From assembly GCA_963204845.1 (NCBI GenBank), contig CAUJIL010000240.1, positions 1 through 12,796 of the forward strand: a DNA stretch of 12,796 nt, written 5' to 3'. The translations under genes were made by a program, and so were the position numbers. The notes under the pieces are model-generated. The model was not told the DNA's origin. It made no database searches and saw only the letters and a program-made list of their open reading frames with translations. The DNA comes from Pseudomonadota bacterium (GTDB taxonomy: Bacteria; Pseudomonadota; Gammaproteobacteria; Pseudomonadales; UBA5518). Shown one piece after another: positions 1 to 7,955 of this stretch. Each line of letters starts with the position of its first letter. Position 1 is the stretch's first letter.

Positions 1-95
1 TGATCGACGCCTACATCGAACTGAAGCCGGAGGACATCGACCGCCTGCGCATGACCACGCACCCGGTCGAGTTCGAGCTGTACTACAGCTGCTGA
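1..95 (+). CDS. glnA: Glutamine synthetase, C-terminal end (partial)
   Basis: Only the last 30 codons are present, read from base 3 to the TGA at 93-95. The visible peptide contains LKPEDIDRLRMTTHPVEFEL and ends in YYSC, which resembles the C-terminus of type I glutamine synthetase in gammaproteobacteria (E. coli GlnA ends in a similar VEFELYYSV). The enzyme makes glutamine from glutamate, ammonia and ATP in the cytosol. The position just upstream of glnL-glnG supports the call, because glnA-glnL-glnG is the classical nitrogen-control cluster. A strong terminator follows at 139-172, so most glnA transcripts should stop before the downstream genes. The promoter and the adenylylation-site tyrosine lie outside the window. 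Identification rests on a short tail plus context. Confidence 0.9.
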   Translation, partial: IDAYIELKPEDIDRLRMTTHPVEFELYYSC

Positions 96-138
96 TCCCG
101 CCACGGCGCGCCGCCGCACCCCGGGCGGCGCCTCACGT

Positions 139-172
139 ACCCGCAGCACCGTGCAGGTGCTGCGGGTTTTTT
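139..172 (+). terminator. Rho-independent terminator after glnA
   Basis: The left arm ACCCGCAGCACC (139-150) pairs perfectly with the right arm GGTGCTGCGGGT (156-167) around a 5-nt loop GTGCA, and a run of six T (167-172) follows. This is a textbook intrinsic terminator for plus-strand transcription. The reverse direction lacks a T-run. It lies 44 nt past the glnA stop and separates glnA from the DUF4124 gene and glnLG. A second GC-only hairpin (arms 108-115 and 124-131, 8 bp) lies just upstream and has no T-run. Confidence 0.94.
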
Positions 173-258
173 ACGCCCGTACCACGCCCGCCGCCGACTG
201 GCGACAGCGGGTCGTTCGCGGTATACAGGAATCACGCGCCAGTCACCGGAGGGCCGCC

Positions 259-834
259 ATGAACGCCCCAGCCACCATCGTGTGCCCCATGCTGCTCGCG
301 CTGGCGCTCGCCGCCAGCACGGGATTGCAGGCTGCCGACGAGGGCATCTACCGCAGCCGCGACGCCCAGGGCAACGTGATCTTCAGCGACCGCAAGCCCG
401 ACGAGTCCGCCGAGCCGGTGCGCCTGCCGCCGACCAACACGATGCCCGAAGTCGCCGTACCGACCCAGCCGCAGGACGCCACTGCGGCGCCGGCAGCCCC
501 GGCCGGCGCCGCGGCCGTCGGCTACCGCACGCTCGCGATCACCGCCCCGCTCGACGGCGAGACGATCGTGAACCCGGCCGGTTACGTCGCGGTCGCGGTT
601 GCGGTCGATCCGCCCCTGCAGGAGCGTCACAGCCTGCGCCTGCTGCTCGACGGCGAACCGGCCGGCGTTGCGCAGCAGGGCGCGGTGGAACTTCAGGGTC
701 TGGTCCGCGGTGCGCACACGCTGCAACTGCTGGTCGTCGACGACACCGGCAACGTGGTGCAGGAATCCGCGGCCGTCACGGTGCAGGTCCACCGCCCGGT
801 GCCGCGCCGCCCGATCCGCCCCGCCCCGGATTGA
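259..834 (+). CDS. Exported DUF4124-domain protein, function unknown
   Basis: The protein has 191 residues. The ATG at 259 is preceded by GGAGGG at 248-253 with 5-nt spacing. The reading frame stays open further upstream, but a start there (GTG at 151) would fall inside the glnA terminator. Residues 1-25 form a Sec signal peptide with a hydrophobic core (MLLALALAAS) and likely cleavage after LQA. Residues 27-60 (GIYRSRDAQGNVIFSDRKP) match the DUF4124 pattern, a short beta-rich domain of periplasmic proteins. An Ala/Pro-rich linker (about 62-87) follows. A second beta-rich part (90-180: ITAPLDGETI, LRLLLDGEPAG, HTLQLLVVDDTGNVV) looks Ig-like. The tail is Arg/Pro-rich. A DUF4124 gene between glnA and glnL is, to my knowledge, common in Pseudomonas-type genomes. 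Its role is unknown. Only a weak candidate promoter (TATACA at 222-227) is visible between the terminator and the gene. Confidence 0.86.
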   Translation: MNAPATIVCPMLLALALAASTGLQAADEGIYRSRDAQGNVIFSDRKPDESAEPVRLPPTNTMPEVAVPTQPQDATAAPAAPAGAAAVGYRTLAITAPLDGETIVNPAGYVAVAVAVDPPLQERHSLRLLLDGEPAGVAQQGAVELQGLVRGAHTLQLLVVDDTGNVVQESAAVTVQVHRPVPRRPIRPAPD

Positions 835-864
835 CGCAAGCGCTTGCACTGCGACGACGCCTCG

Positions 865-881
865 CGCACCATTTTGGTGCG
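865..881 (+). promoter_or_regulatory. NtrC (GlnG) binding site upstream of glnL
   Basis: CGCACCATTTTGGTGCG is a perfect dyad with 7-bp arms and a 3-bp centre. It matches the known NtrC operator pattern TGCACCA-N3-TGGTGCA at all positions except the outermost base pair. Its centre (873) lies about 109 nt upstream of the start predicted from the sigma-54 promoter at 956-971. This is close to the -108 position of a strong NtrC site at E. coli glnA. It could act as an enhancer for glnLG autoactivation. No T-run follows, so it is not a terminator. A possible half-site GCACC lies at 907-911. Confidence 0.82.
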
Positions 882-955
882 GAAGGTGTCCTCAGCGTGT
901 GTTCTCGCACCGCGAAAACGCCTTCCGAACGCTGGAATCACCGTGCCTGCACAGC

Positions 956-971
956 TGGCTCGGGAATTGCA
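956..971 (+). promoter_or_regulatory. Sigma-54 (RpoN) promoter for glnL-glnG
   Basis: TGGCTCGGGAATTGCA fits the -24/-12 consensus TGGCACG-N4-TTGCW with one mismatch (T for A at the fifth position). The GG and GC doublets have the required 10-nt separation. Transcription would start near 982, giving a leader of about 32 nt before the glnL ATG. The NtrC operator upstream at a typical enhancer distance makes a chance match unlikely. This predicts that glnLG is expressed from its own nitrogen-limitation promoter, independent of glnA, which is cut off by the terminator at 139-172. Confidence 0.78.
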
Positions 972-1013
972 GAACGGCATTCGACCAAGCAACAGGCATC
1001 GGCGAACCGCTCC

Positions 1014-2070
1014 ATGCGCCCGGAAGTTCTGCACACGCGCGTCCTCGACACGCTGACCACCGCCATCGTGCTGGTGAACGCGTCACTGCGCGTGAGCTAC
1101 CTGAATCCGGCCGCGGAAACTCTGCTGGGACTGAGCCGTGGCCGGGTGCTCGGGGAGCACCTCGCGCGCATCTTCCACGAGGACGACGACACCGAGGCCG
1201 GGCTGCGGCGCGTGCTCGCCAGCGGCATCGGGTTCACCAAGCGCCAGGCCACGCTGCATCCGGGCATCGAGACCACGATCACGGTCGACTACGCGGTGAC
1301 GCCGATCACTATCCAGACCGAGGGGCTGCTGATCGAGATCCGCCCGCTCGACCGCCTGATCCGCATCAGCCGCGAGGAGGCGATCCTGTCCTCGCAGCAG
1401 ATGACGCAGCTGATGATTCGCGGGCTGGCGCACGAGATCAAGAACCCGCTGGGCGGGCTGCGCGGCGCGGCGCAGCTGCTGGCACGCGAGCTCGACTCCG
1501 AACAGCTGATCGACTACACGAACGTGATCATCGAGGAGGCGGACCGGCTGCGCAACCTGGTCGACCGCCTGCTCAGCGCACCGCGCCAGCTGGTGCGCGC
1601 AGCGCTCAACGTGCACGAGGTGCTGGAGCGCGTGCGCCAGCTGGTGGAGGCCGAGGCGGGCGGACGACTGCACGTGCAGCGCGACTACGATCCGAGCATC
1701 CCGGAGCTCTCGGGCGATCGCGAACAGCTGATCCAGGCGCTGCTGAACGTGACGCGCAACGCCGCGCAGGCGCTCGCCGGCAGCGCGCAGCCCGTGCTGC
1801 GTTTGCGCACCCGCACGCAGCGCCAGTTCACGATCGGCAACCAGCGCCACCGCCTGGTGTGCCAGATCGATATCTGCGACAACGGACCCGGCGTACCGCC
1901 GGAGATCGTCGACAGCATCTTCTTCCCGATGATCAGCGGGCGCGCCGACGGTTCCGGCCTCGGACTGGCGATCGCGCAGTCGATCGTCAACCAGCACCGG
2001 GGGCTGATCGAGTGCGCGAGCGAGCCCGGCAATACCGTGTTCTCGATCCTGCTACCGCTGGAGAACGGCA

Positions 2071-2078
<8 letters not shown>
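1014..2078 (+). CDS. glnL: Nitrogen regulation sensor kinase NtrB/GlnL
   Basis: The protein has 354 residues, close to E. coli GlnL (349). It is a cytosolic PAS-histidine kinase that phosphorylates, and with PII bound dephosphorylates, NtrC. Residues 8-110 form the PAS domain (VLDTLTTAIVLVNASLRVSY, NPAAETLLG). The H-box GLAHEIKNPLGGLRGAAQLL (137-156) carries phospho-acceptor His140. The N-box LLNVTRNAAQAL is at 243-254, the G1 box DNGPGVPPEI at 289-298 and the G2 box GSGLGLAIAQSIV at 313-325. There is no transmembrane segment, as expected. The ATG at 1014 is chosen because the homologous N-terminus begins there and the sigma-54 promoter lies just upstream. The frame stays open further upstream, but that part covers the regulatory sites. 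No strong ribosome binding site is seen. The stop overlaps the start of glnG by 8 nt, implying translational coupling. Confidence 0.97.
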
Positions 2079-3495
<1,417 letters not shown>

Positions 3496-3521
3496 GGCGG
3501 CACCAAGCGGTACGATGCGCC

Positions 3522-3986
3522 ATGCTCGACGTGATCCTGTACCAGCCCGAAATTCCCCCGAACACCGGCAACGTGATCCGCCTGTGCGCGAACACCGGCT
3601 GCCGGCTGCATCTGATCGAACCGCTGGGCTTCACGCTGGACGACGCGCGATTGCGGCGCGCCGGGCTGGATTACCACGAGTGGGTGACGTTGCGTACCTG
3701 GCCGGATCTGGCGGCATGGCGCGCCGCGCACCCGGGTCAGCGTCTGTTCGCGTTCAGCACGCAGGGCGCCACGCGCTTCGACCGCTCGCCGCTCGCTACC
3801 GGGGATGCGCTGCTGTTCGGTCCGGAGACGCGCGGCCTGCCGGCGGAGGTGCTCGCCTCGCTGGATCCGCAGCGGGTGCTGCGGCTGCCGATGCGCCCCG
3901 GCAACCGCAGCCTGAACCTGTCGAACAGCGTCGCGGTGGCGGTGTTCGAGGTGTGGCGCCGCAGCGGTTTCGCGGGCAGCGAATGA
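3522..3986 (+). CDS. trmL: tRNA (cytidine(34)-2'-O)-methyltransferase TrmL
   Basis: The protein has 154 residues (E. coli TrmL 157). It is a SPOUT-class enzyme that uses S-adenosylmethionine to 2'-O-methylate the wobble base of tRNA-Leu isoacceptors. The three family motifs are present: PEIPPNTGNVIRLCANTG (9-26), LLFGPETRGLP (97-107) and the trefoil-knot segment MRPGNRSLNLSNSVAVAVFE (124-143). The ATG lies 26 nt after glnG and the Shine-Dalgarno match is weak, so it may be co-transcribed with glnLG. The same glnG-trmL-secB neighbourhood occurs in Pseudomonas. Its end faces the end of secB across 27 nt, with no clear terminator between them. Confidence 0.95.
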   Translation: MLDVILYQPEIPPNTGNVIRLCANTGCRLHLIEPLGFTLDDARLRRAGLDYHEWVTLRTWPDLAAWRAAHPGQRLFAFSTQGATRFDRSPLATGDALLFGPETRGLPAEVLASLDPQRVLRLPMRPGNRSLNLSNSVAVAVFEVWRRSGFAGSE

Positions 3987-4013
3987 ACGCCGCGACGCAG
4001 CCTTCCCCGATGA

Positions 4014-4478
4014 TCAGTTGACCGCGGGGGTGGCAGCCTGCTGCTGCTCCTGCTGTTGCTTGAGCGCCTGCTGGTACAAGGCGTCGAAGTTCACCGGTGC
4101 GAGCATGAGGGGAGGGAAGCTGCCGCGCACCACGAGGTTGTCGATCGCCTCGCGCGCGTACGGGAACAGGATGTTCGGACACACCGTCGCCAGCACCTGG
4201 CGCAACTGCTGCTCCGGCAGCCCGGTGACGAAGAAGATGCCGGCCTGCTGCACCTCGGCGAGAAACGCCGTCTTCTCCTCCAGCGAAGCGGTGACCGACA
4301 GCGTCAGCACGACCTCGAAGTTGTTGTCGTCGATGCGCGTCTGCTTCGTGTTCATCTCGAGGTTCACGCGCGGCTTCCACTGCTGGCGGAACACCTCGTG
4401 CCCTTGCGGCGTCTCGAACGACACGTCCTTGATATAGATGCGCTGCAGCGCGAACTGCTGCTGGGCCTGCTCGGTCAT
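4014..4478 (-). CDS. secB: Protein-export chaperone SecB
   Basis: The protein has 154 residues (E. coli SecB 155). SecB is a cytosolic tetrameric chaperone that keeps preproteins unfolded and hands them to SecA. Family signatures are clear: LQRIYIKDVSFETP (11-24), the EVVLTLSVTA strand (55-64), CPNILFPYAREAIDNLVVRG (100-119) and SFPPLMLAPVNFDALYQQ (120-137). The start is ATG at 4476-4478, with AGAGGA 7 nt upstream (4486-4491 on the complement). The C-terminal tail after residue 135 is unusually glutamine-rich (QQALKQQQEQQQAATPAVN). In known SecB proteins the tail contacts SecA but varies in sequence. It is the last gene of the yibN-grxC-secB operon, 37 nt after grxC, matching the E. coli gene order. 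Confidence 0.97.
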   Translation of the reverse strand: MTEQAQQQFALQRIYIKDVSFETPQGHEVFRQQWKPRVNLEMNTKQTRIDDNNFEVVLTLSVTASLEEKTAFLAEVQQAGIFFVTGLPEQQLRQVLATVCPNILFPYAREAIDNLVVRGSFPPLMLAPVNFDALYQQALKQQQEQQQAATPAVN

Positions 4479-4515
4479 CGACTCGTCCTCTAGGTGATGT
4501 TGTGCGTTGTGGCTG

Positions 4516-4788
4516 TCATTCGCCGCCGCGCGCGCCTGCGGCGAGCAGCGGTTCGAGCTGCCCCTGCCGGTGCAGCTCGTCCATGTCGTCGAATCCGCCG
4601 ATGTGGCGGTCGCCGACCCAGATCTGCGGGACGGTGCGCCGGCCCGAGAGCCGTTCCATCTCCGCACGCAGCGCCGGATCGGCGCCGACGTCGATGTCCT
4701 CGCAATCCGCGCCGAGGCGCCCGAGCAGCTCGCGCGCGGCGATGCAGTACGGACACCAGCGCGTGGTGTACATCCTCACCCGCGCCAT
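4516..4788 (-). CDS. grxC: Glutaredoxin 3
   Basis: The protein has 90 residues, near the usual 80-90. It is a cytosolic thiol-disulfide oxidoreductase that uses glutathione to reduce protein disulfides and mixed disulfides. The dithiol active site is CPYC at 12-15 (MYTTRWCPYCIAARELL). The glutathione-binding TVPQIWV segment with the cis-proline is at about 52-58, and the GG-x-DD motif (HIGGFDDM) follows. The longer open frame would add 20 unrelated residues; the ATG at 4786-4788 matches the family N-terminus. It starts 4 nt after the yibN stop, so the two genes are tightly coupled. The C-terminus (LLAAGARGGE) is a little longer than in E. coli. Confidence 0.94.
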   Translation of the reverse strand: MARVRMYTTRWCPYCIAARELLGRLGADCEDIDVGADPALRAEMERLSGRRTVPQIWVGDRHIGGFDDMDELHRQGQLEPLLAAGARGGE

Positions 4789-4792
4789 CGGC

Positions 4793-5209
4793 TCAGGCCC
4801 TGACCAGCGGCAACTGCTGGTTCTGCCACTCGGTGATGCCGCCGCCAAGCTTGAACACCCTGGCGAAGCCGTTCTGCCGGAGCGTCTTCGCCGCGTCCAC
4901 CGCCGTGTGCCCGTACTTGCACACCAGCACGACCGGCTGGTCGCGGTGACGCTCGAGTTCGGCGATGCGCTCGGGGAGCTTGGTCGACGGCAGGCTTATG
5001 CTGTCGATGATGTGCCCCTGGCGGAAGTCCGCCGTCTCGCGCAGGTCGACCACGACGCCCTCGTGCTGGTTGACCAGCAGGGTCAGCTGGGCCGGCGAGA
5101 CGCTCGGCCCGCCACGGCGCCGCTCGAGATTCATGAGCAGGAACATCAGCACGATCACGACGGCGAACAGGTACCATCGGACGCCGATGTATTCGATGAA
5201 CAGATCCAT
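4793..5209 (-). CDS. yibN: Membrane-anchored rhodanese-like protein YibN
   Basis: The protein has 138 residues. A single transmembrane helix (about 12-26, WYLFAVVIVLMFLLM) near the N-terminus is followed by a positive LERRRGG stretch, which suggests a cytosolic catalytic domain. The rhodanese domain covers about 36-135: VVVDLRETADFRQGHI (52-67), the active-site loop VLVCKYGHTA with Cys97, and LGGGITEWQ (121-129). The active-site cysteine is kept, so sulfurtransferase or persulfide chemistry is possible; the physiological substrate is unknown. The ATG at 5207-5209 is preferred over an upstream in-frame start because the family begins with a short MD-type N-terminus before the helix. It heads the yibN-grxC-secB operon, the same order as in E. 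coli. Confidence 0.91.
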   Translation of the reverse strand: MDLFIEYIGVRWYLFAVVIVLMFLLMNLERRRGGPSVSPAQLTLLVNQHEGVVVDLRETADFRQGHIIDSISLPSTKLPERIAELERHRDQPVVLVCKYGHTAVDAAKTLRQNGFARVFKLGGGITEWQNQQLPLVRA

Positions 5210-5267
5210 GCCAACCCCGATCGAGCTGCGCTGCGCCTGGCGGAGCGCCCCCTGAACAAAGCGGTGG

Positions 5268-5297
5268 AGTATACACGCGGCTCCGCGCACCCACCAA
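5268..5297 (-). promoter_or_regulatory. Candidate sigma-70 promoter for yibN-grxC-secB
   Basis: On the minus strand, TTGGTG (complement of 5292-5297) and TATACT (complement of 5268-5273) are separated by 18 nt. The -10 matches 5 of 6 consensus positions and the -35 matches 3 of 6. The predicted start near 5261 leaves a leader of about 50 nt. This is the best promoter-like element in the 198-nt divergent gap 5210-5407. I find no convincing promoter for ctpA on the other strand of this gap. Confidence 0.45.
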
Positions 5298-5407
5298 CCG
5301 CGGGCGCCGGCCGCGCACCCCTGCAGTTCCTATGGTGCCCTGCGCGCGCTTCATGCAAACTGCCGCGAACACGCAGCAACCGCGCCGCTCGCAGCATCGC
5401 AGACACC

Positions 5408-6820
5408 ATGAAGTACTCCACACCCGCCCACCGGCTCCGGTCCGTCGCGTTGCTGTTCGGCCTCGCGCTGACCGTCGGCGCCGTTGCCGTCCACGCCCAG
5501 CAGGATCCCGCCGCCGATGCCGCGGATGCGCCGGTGGCCGGCGAGCTGCCGCTCACGGAACTGCGCGTGTTCGTCGACGTGTTCGACCAGATCCGCAACG
5601 CGTACGTGGAGGAGGTCGACGACCGCACGCTGCTCGAGAACGCGATCAAGGGGATGCTGAACGGACTCGACCCGCATTCGGCGTACCTGGACGAGGACGC
5701 CTTCGCGGACCTGCGCGAAGCCACCACCGGCGAGTTCGGCGGCGTCGGGCTCGAGGTCATCGGCGACGAGAGCGGGTTCGTGCGCGTGATCGCACCCATC
5801 GACGAAACCCCGGCGCAGGCCGCCGGCATCGAGAGCGGCGACCTGATCGTCGAGATCGACGGCAAGAGCGTCAAGGGCCTCGGCATCAACGAGGCGGTCG
5901 CGAAGATGCGCGGTACGAAGGGATCGAAGATCGGGCTGACGCTGATGCGCGAGGGCCGCGCCGCGCCGCTCGAGGTCACGCTGACGCGCGACCTGATCCG
6001 CGTGCAGAGCGTGCGCGGGCGCCTGCTCGAGCCCGGCTTCGCGTACCTGCGCGTCGCGCAGTTCCAGAACGAGACCGGCGAGGACCTGCGCGCCACGATC
6101 ATGCGCCTGAAGAAGGACGGCGGGCTGCGCGGCGCCGTACTCGACCTGCGCAACAACCCCGGCGGCGTGCTGCAGGCCTCGGTCGAGGTGGCCGATTCCT
6201 TCCTCGAGGACGGGCTGATCGTCTACACCGAGGGTCGCGTCGACAACGCGAGCTCGCGCTTCAGTGCCGGCGCCGGTGACGATCTGGACGGCGCCCCGCT
6301 GGTGGTGCTGATCAACGGCGGATCCGCCTCGGCGTCGGAGATCGTTGCCGGCGCGCTGCAGGACCACCAGCGCGCGCTCGTCGTCGGCACCGACAGTTTC
6401 GGCAAGGGTTCGGTGCAGACCGTGCTACCGCTCGGCGAGAAGCGCGCGATCAAGCTCACCACCGCGCGCTACTTCACGCCGTCGGGTCGCTCGATCCAGG
6501 CGCAGGGAATCGTGCCCGACATCGTCGTCGAACGCGCCGAGATCACCGCGATCGCCAGTGCGCCACGGCTCAGCGAGGCCGATCTCACACGTCACCTCGA
6601 AAACGGCAGCGGCGACGCCGGGAAAGGGCGGCGCGAGCAGCTCGCCGCGCCGGCCGCCGGCGATCTGCGCGCCGAGGACAACCAGCTCTACGAAGCGCTG
6701 AACCTGCTGAAGGGCATTGCGCTGTCACGCGGTGCACGCGCCGCCGGTGCGTCCGGCCAGCCGCAGGCGGTCGCTCCGCCGGCTCGTAGTCCATATGGAT
6801 CACGAATTTCGTCCGGATAA
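5408..6820 (+). CDS. ctpA: Periplasmic C-terminal processing protease (S41 family)
   Basis: The protein has 470 residues. A signal peptide (1-30, hydrophobic core VALLFGLALTVGAVAV, cleavage after VHA) sends it to the periplasm. A PDZ domain lies at about 108-190 (GVGLEVIGDESGFVRVI, AGIESGDLIVEIDG). The peptidase S41 core follows, with LDLRNNPGGVL (245-255), GGSASASEIVAGALQD (304-319) holding the nucleophile Ser308, and FGKGSVQTVLPL (331-342) with the general base Lys333. The 25-residue Ser-Lys spacing matches E. coli Prc. In P. aeruginosa CtpA degrades peptidoglycan hydrolases with the help of the lipoprotein LbcA; the same role here is inferred. The ATG at 5408 is chosen because the signal peptide begins there. 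The last 10 residues (SPYGSRISSG, from 6788) lie in AT-rich DNA and use codons unlike the rest of the gene. Confidence 0.95.
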   Translation: MKYSTPAHRLRSVALLFGLALTVGAVAVHAQQDPAADAADAPVAGELPLTELRVFVDVFDQIRNAYVEEVDDRTLLENAIKGMLNGLDPHSAYLDEDAFADLREATTGEFGGVGLEVIGDESGFVRVIAPIDETPAQAAGIESGDLIVEIDGKSVKGLGINEAVAKMRGTKGSKIGLTLMREGRAAPLEVTLTRDLIRVQSVRGRLLEPGFAYLRVAQFQNETGEDLRATIMRLKKDGGLRGAVLDLRNNPGGVLQASVEVADSFLEDGLIVYTEGRVDNASSRFSAGAGDDLDGAPLVVLINGGSASASEIVAGALQDHQRALVVGTDSFGKGSVQTVLPLGEKRAIKLTTARYFTPSGRSIQAQGIVPDIVVERAEITAIASAPRLSEADLTRHLENGSGDAGKGRREQLAAPAAGDLRAEDNQLYEALNLLKGIALSRGARAAGASGQPQAVAPPARSPYGSRISSG

Positions 6821-6904
6821 TTGACTTATATCGTGATTTCGTGCGAAGTTTTTCGTAGATTCGTTGGCTCGTCGTACCTCGCCGCCGAACGTGGACCATA
6901 ACGA
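6785..6904. other. AT-rich patch with nested inverted repeats
   Basis: The stretch is clearly richer in A and T than the flanking sequence, most of all at 6788-6862. It covers the last ctpA codons and the whole gap to the next gene. It holds an 11-bp dyad ACGAA-T-TTCGT (6802-6812), an inverted repeat ATCACGA (6799-6805) with TCGTGAT (6831-6837), and TTCG-TG-CGAA (6838-6847) followed by five T (6849-6853). TTGACT (6821-6826) resembles a -35 and GATAAT (6816-6821) a -10, but neither has a properly spaced partner. It may hold the promoter of the following small gene or a weak ctpA terminator. I cannot decide between these. Confidence 0.5.
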
Positions 6905-7165
6905 ATGCCAATGAATCGATCGCGGATGGACGCCATGGACAAGACACGCACCGGCGAGCAGGGTGCGGTGCCGATGCGCACCGACCGCTTCTTCGCCGTG
7001 AACAGCGCGTGGTACTTCGCAACGCGCGAAGGGGCGTCGATCGGCCCGTTCGAGAGCAAGACCGAGGCCCAGACAGGATTGAAGGATTTCCTGGACTTCA
7101 TCCAGCTCGCGGAGCCCCGCGTGCTGTCCACCTTCTACGCTTCGCTGCACGCGGCCACGAACTGA
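6905..7165 (+). CDS. Small DUF6316-like protein, function unknown
   Basis: The protein has 86 residues and no signal peptide or membrane segment. The core RTDRFFAVNSAWYFATREG (25-43) followed by GPFESKTEAQTGLKDFLDFI (47-66) resembles the DUF6316 family of short Pseudomonas-type proteins: an aromatic-rich beta segment (WYFATREG, GPF) leading into one helix. The segment also resembles GYF-type or DUF4339 modules in having W-Y-x6-G-P-F spacing. The start is uncertain. ATG at 6905 has GTGGA 9 nt upstream, but ATG at 6926 or at 6935 (with GGATGGA just before it) would also keep the conserved core. It lies between ctpA and the convergent hisF, and its stop is 15 nt from the hisF stop. Its role is unknown. 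Confidence 0.8.
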   Translation: MPMNRSRMDAMDKTRTGEQGAVPMRTDRFFAVNSAWYFATREGASIGPFESKTEAQTGLKDFLDFIQLAEPRVLSTFYASLHAATN

Positions 7166-7180
7166 ACGACGGGCCGCGCC

Positions 7181-7954
<774 letters not shown>

Positions 7955-7955
7955 C

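Noticed and set aside
222..227. TATACA as a -10 box for the DUF4124 gene
   Set aside because: Only 4 of 6 bases match and the best -35 at proper spacing (TGGCGA, 199-204) matches 3 of 6; too weak to list as a promoter.
151..258. Earlier GTG start for the DUF4124 protein
   Set aside because: It lies inside the glnA terminator loop and would put 36 residues before a clear signal peptide; ATG 259 has a strong ribosome binding site.
282..1013. N-terminal extension of glnL by 244 codons
   Set aside because: It would overlap the DUF4124 gene out of frame and cover the NtrC and sigma-54 sites; NtrB homologues start at the position of 1014.
3515..4021. 168-residue plus-strand open frame overlapping trmL
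   Set aside because: It is a frame-shifted shadow; the TrmL knot motifs are in the other frame, starting at 3522.
4502..5407. Plus-strand open frame running into ctpA, which would make a 772-residue protein
   Set aside because: The upstream 302 codons are antisense to grxC and yibN and cross the divergent gap; the CtpA signal peptide starts at 5408.
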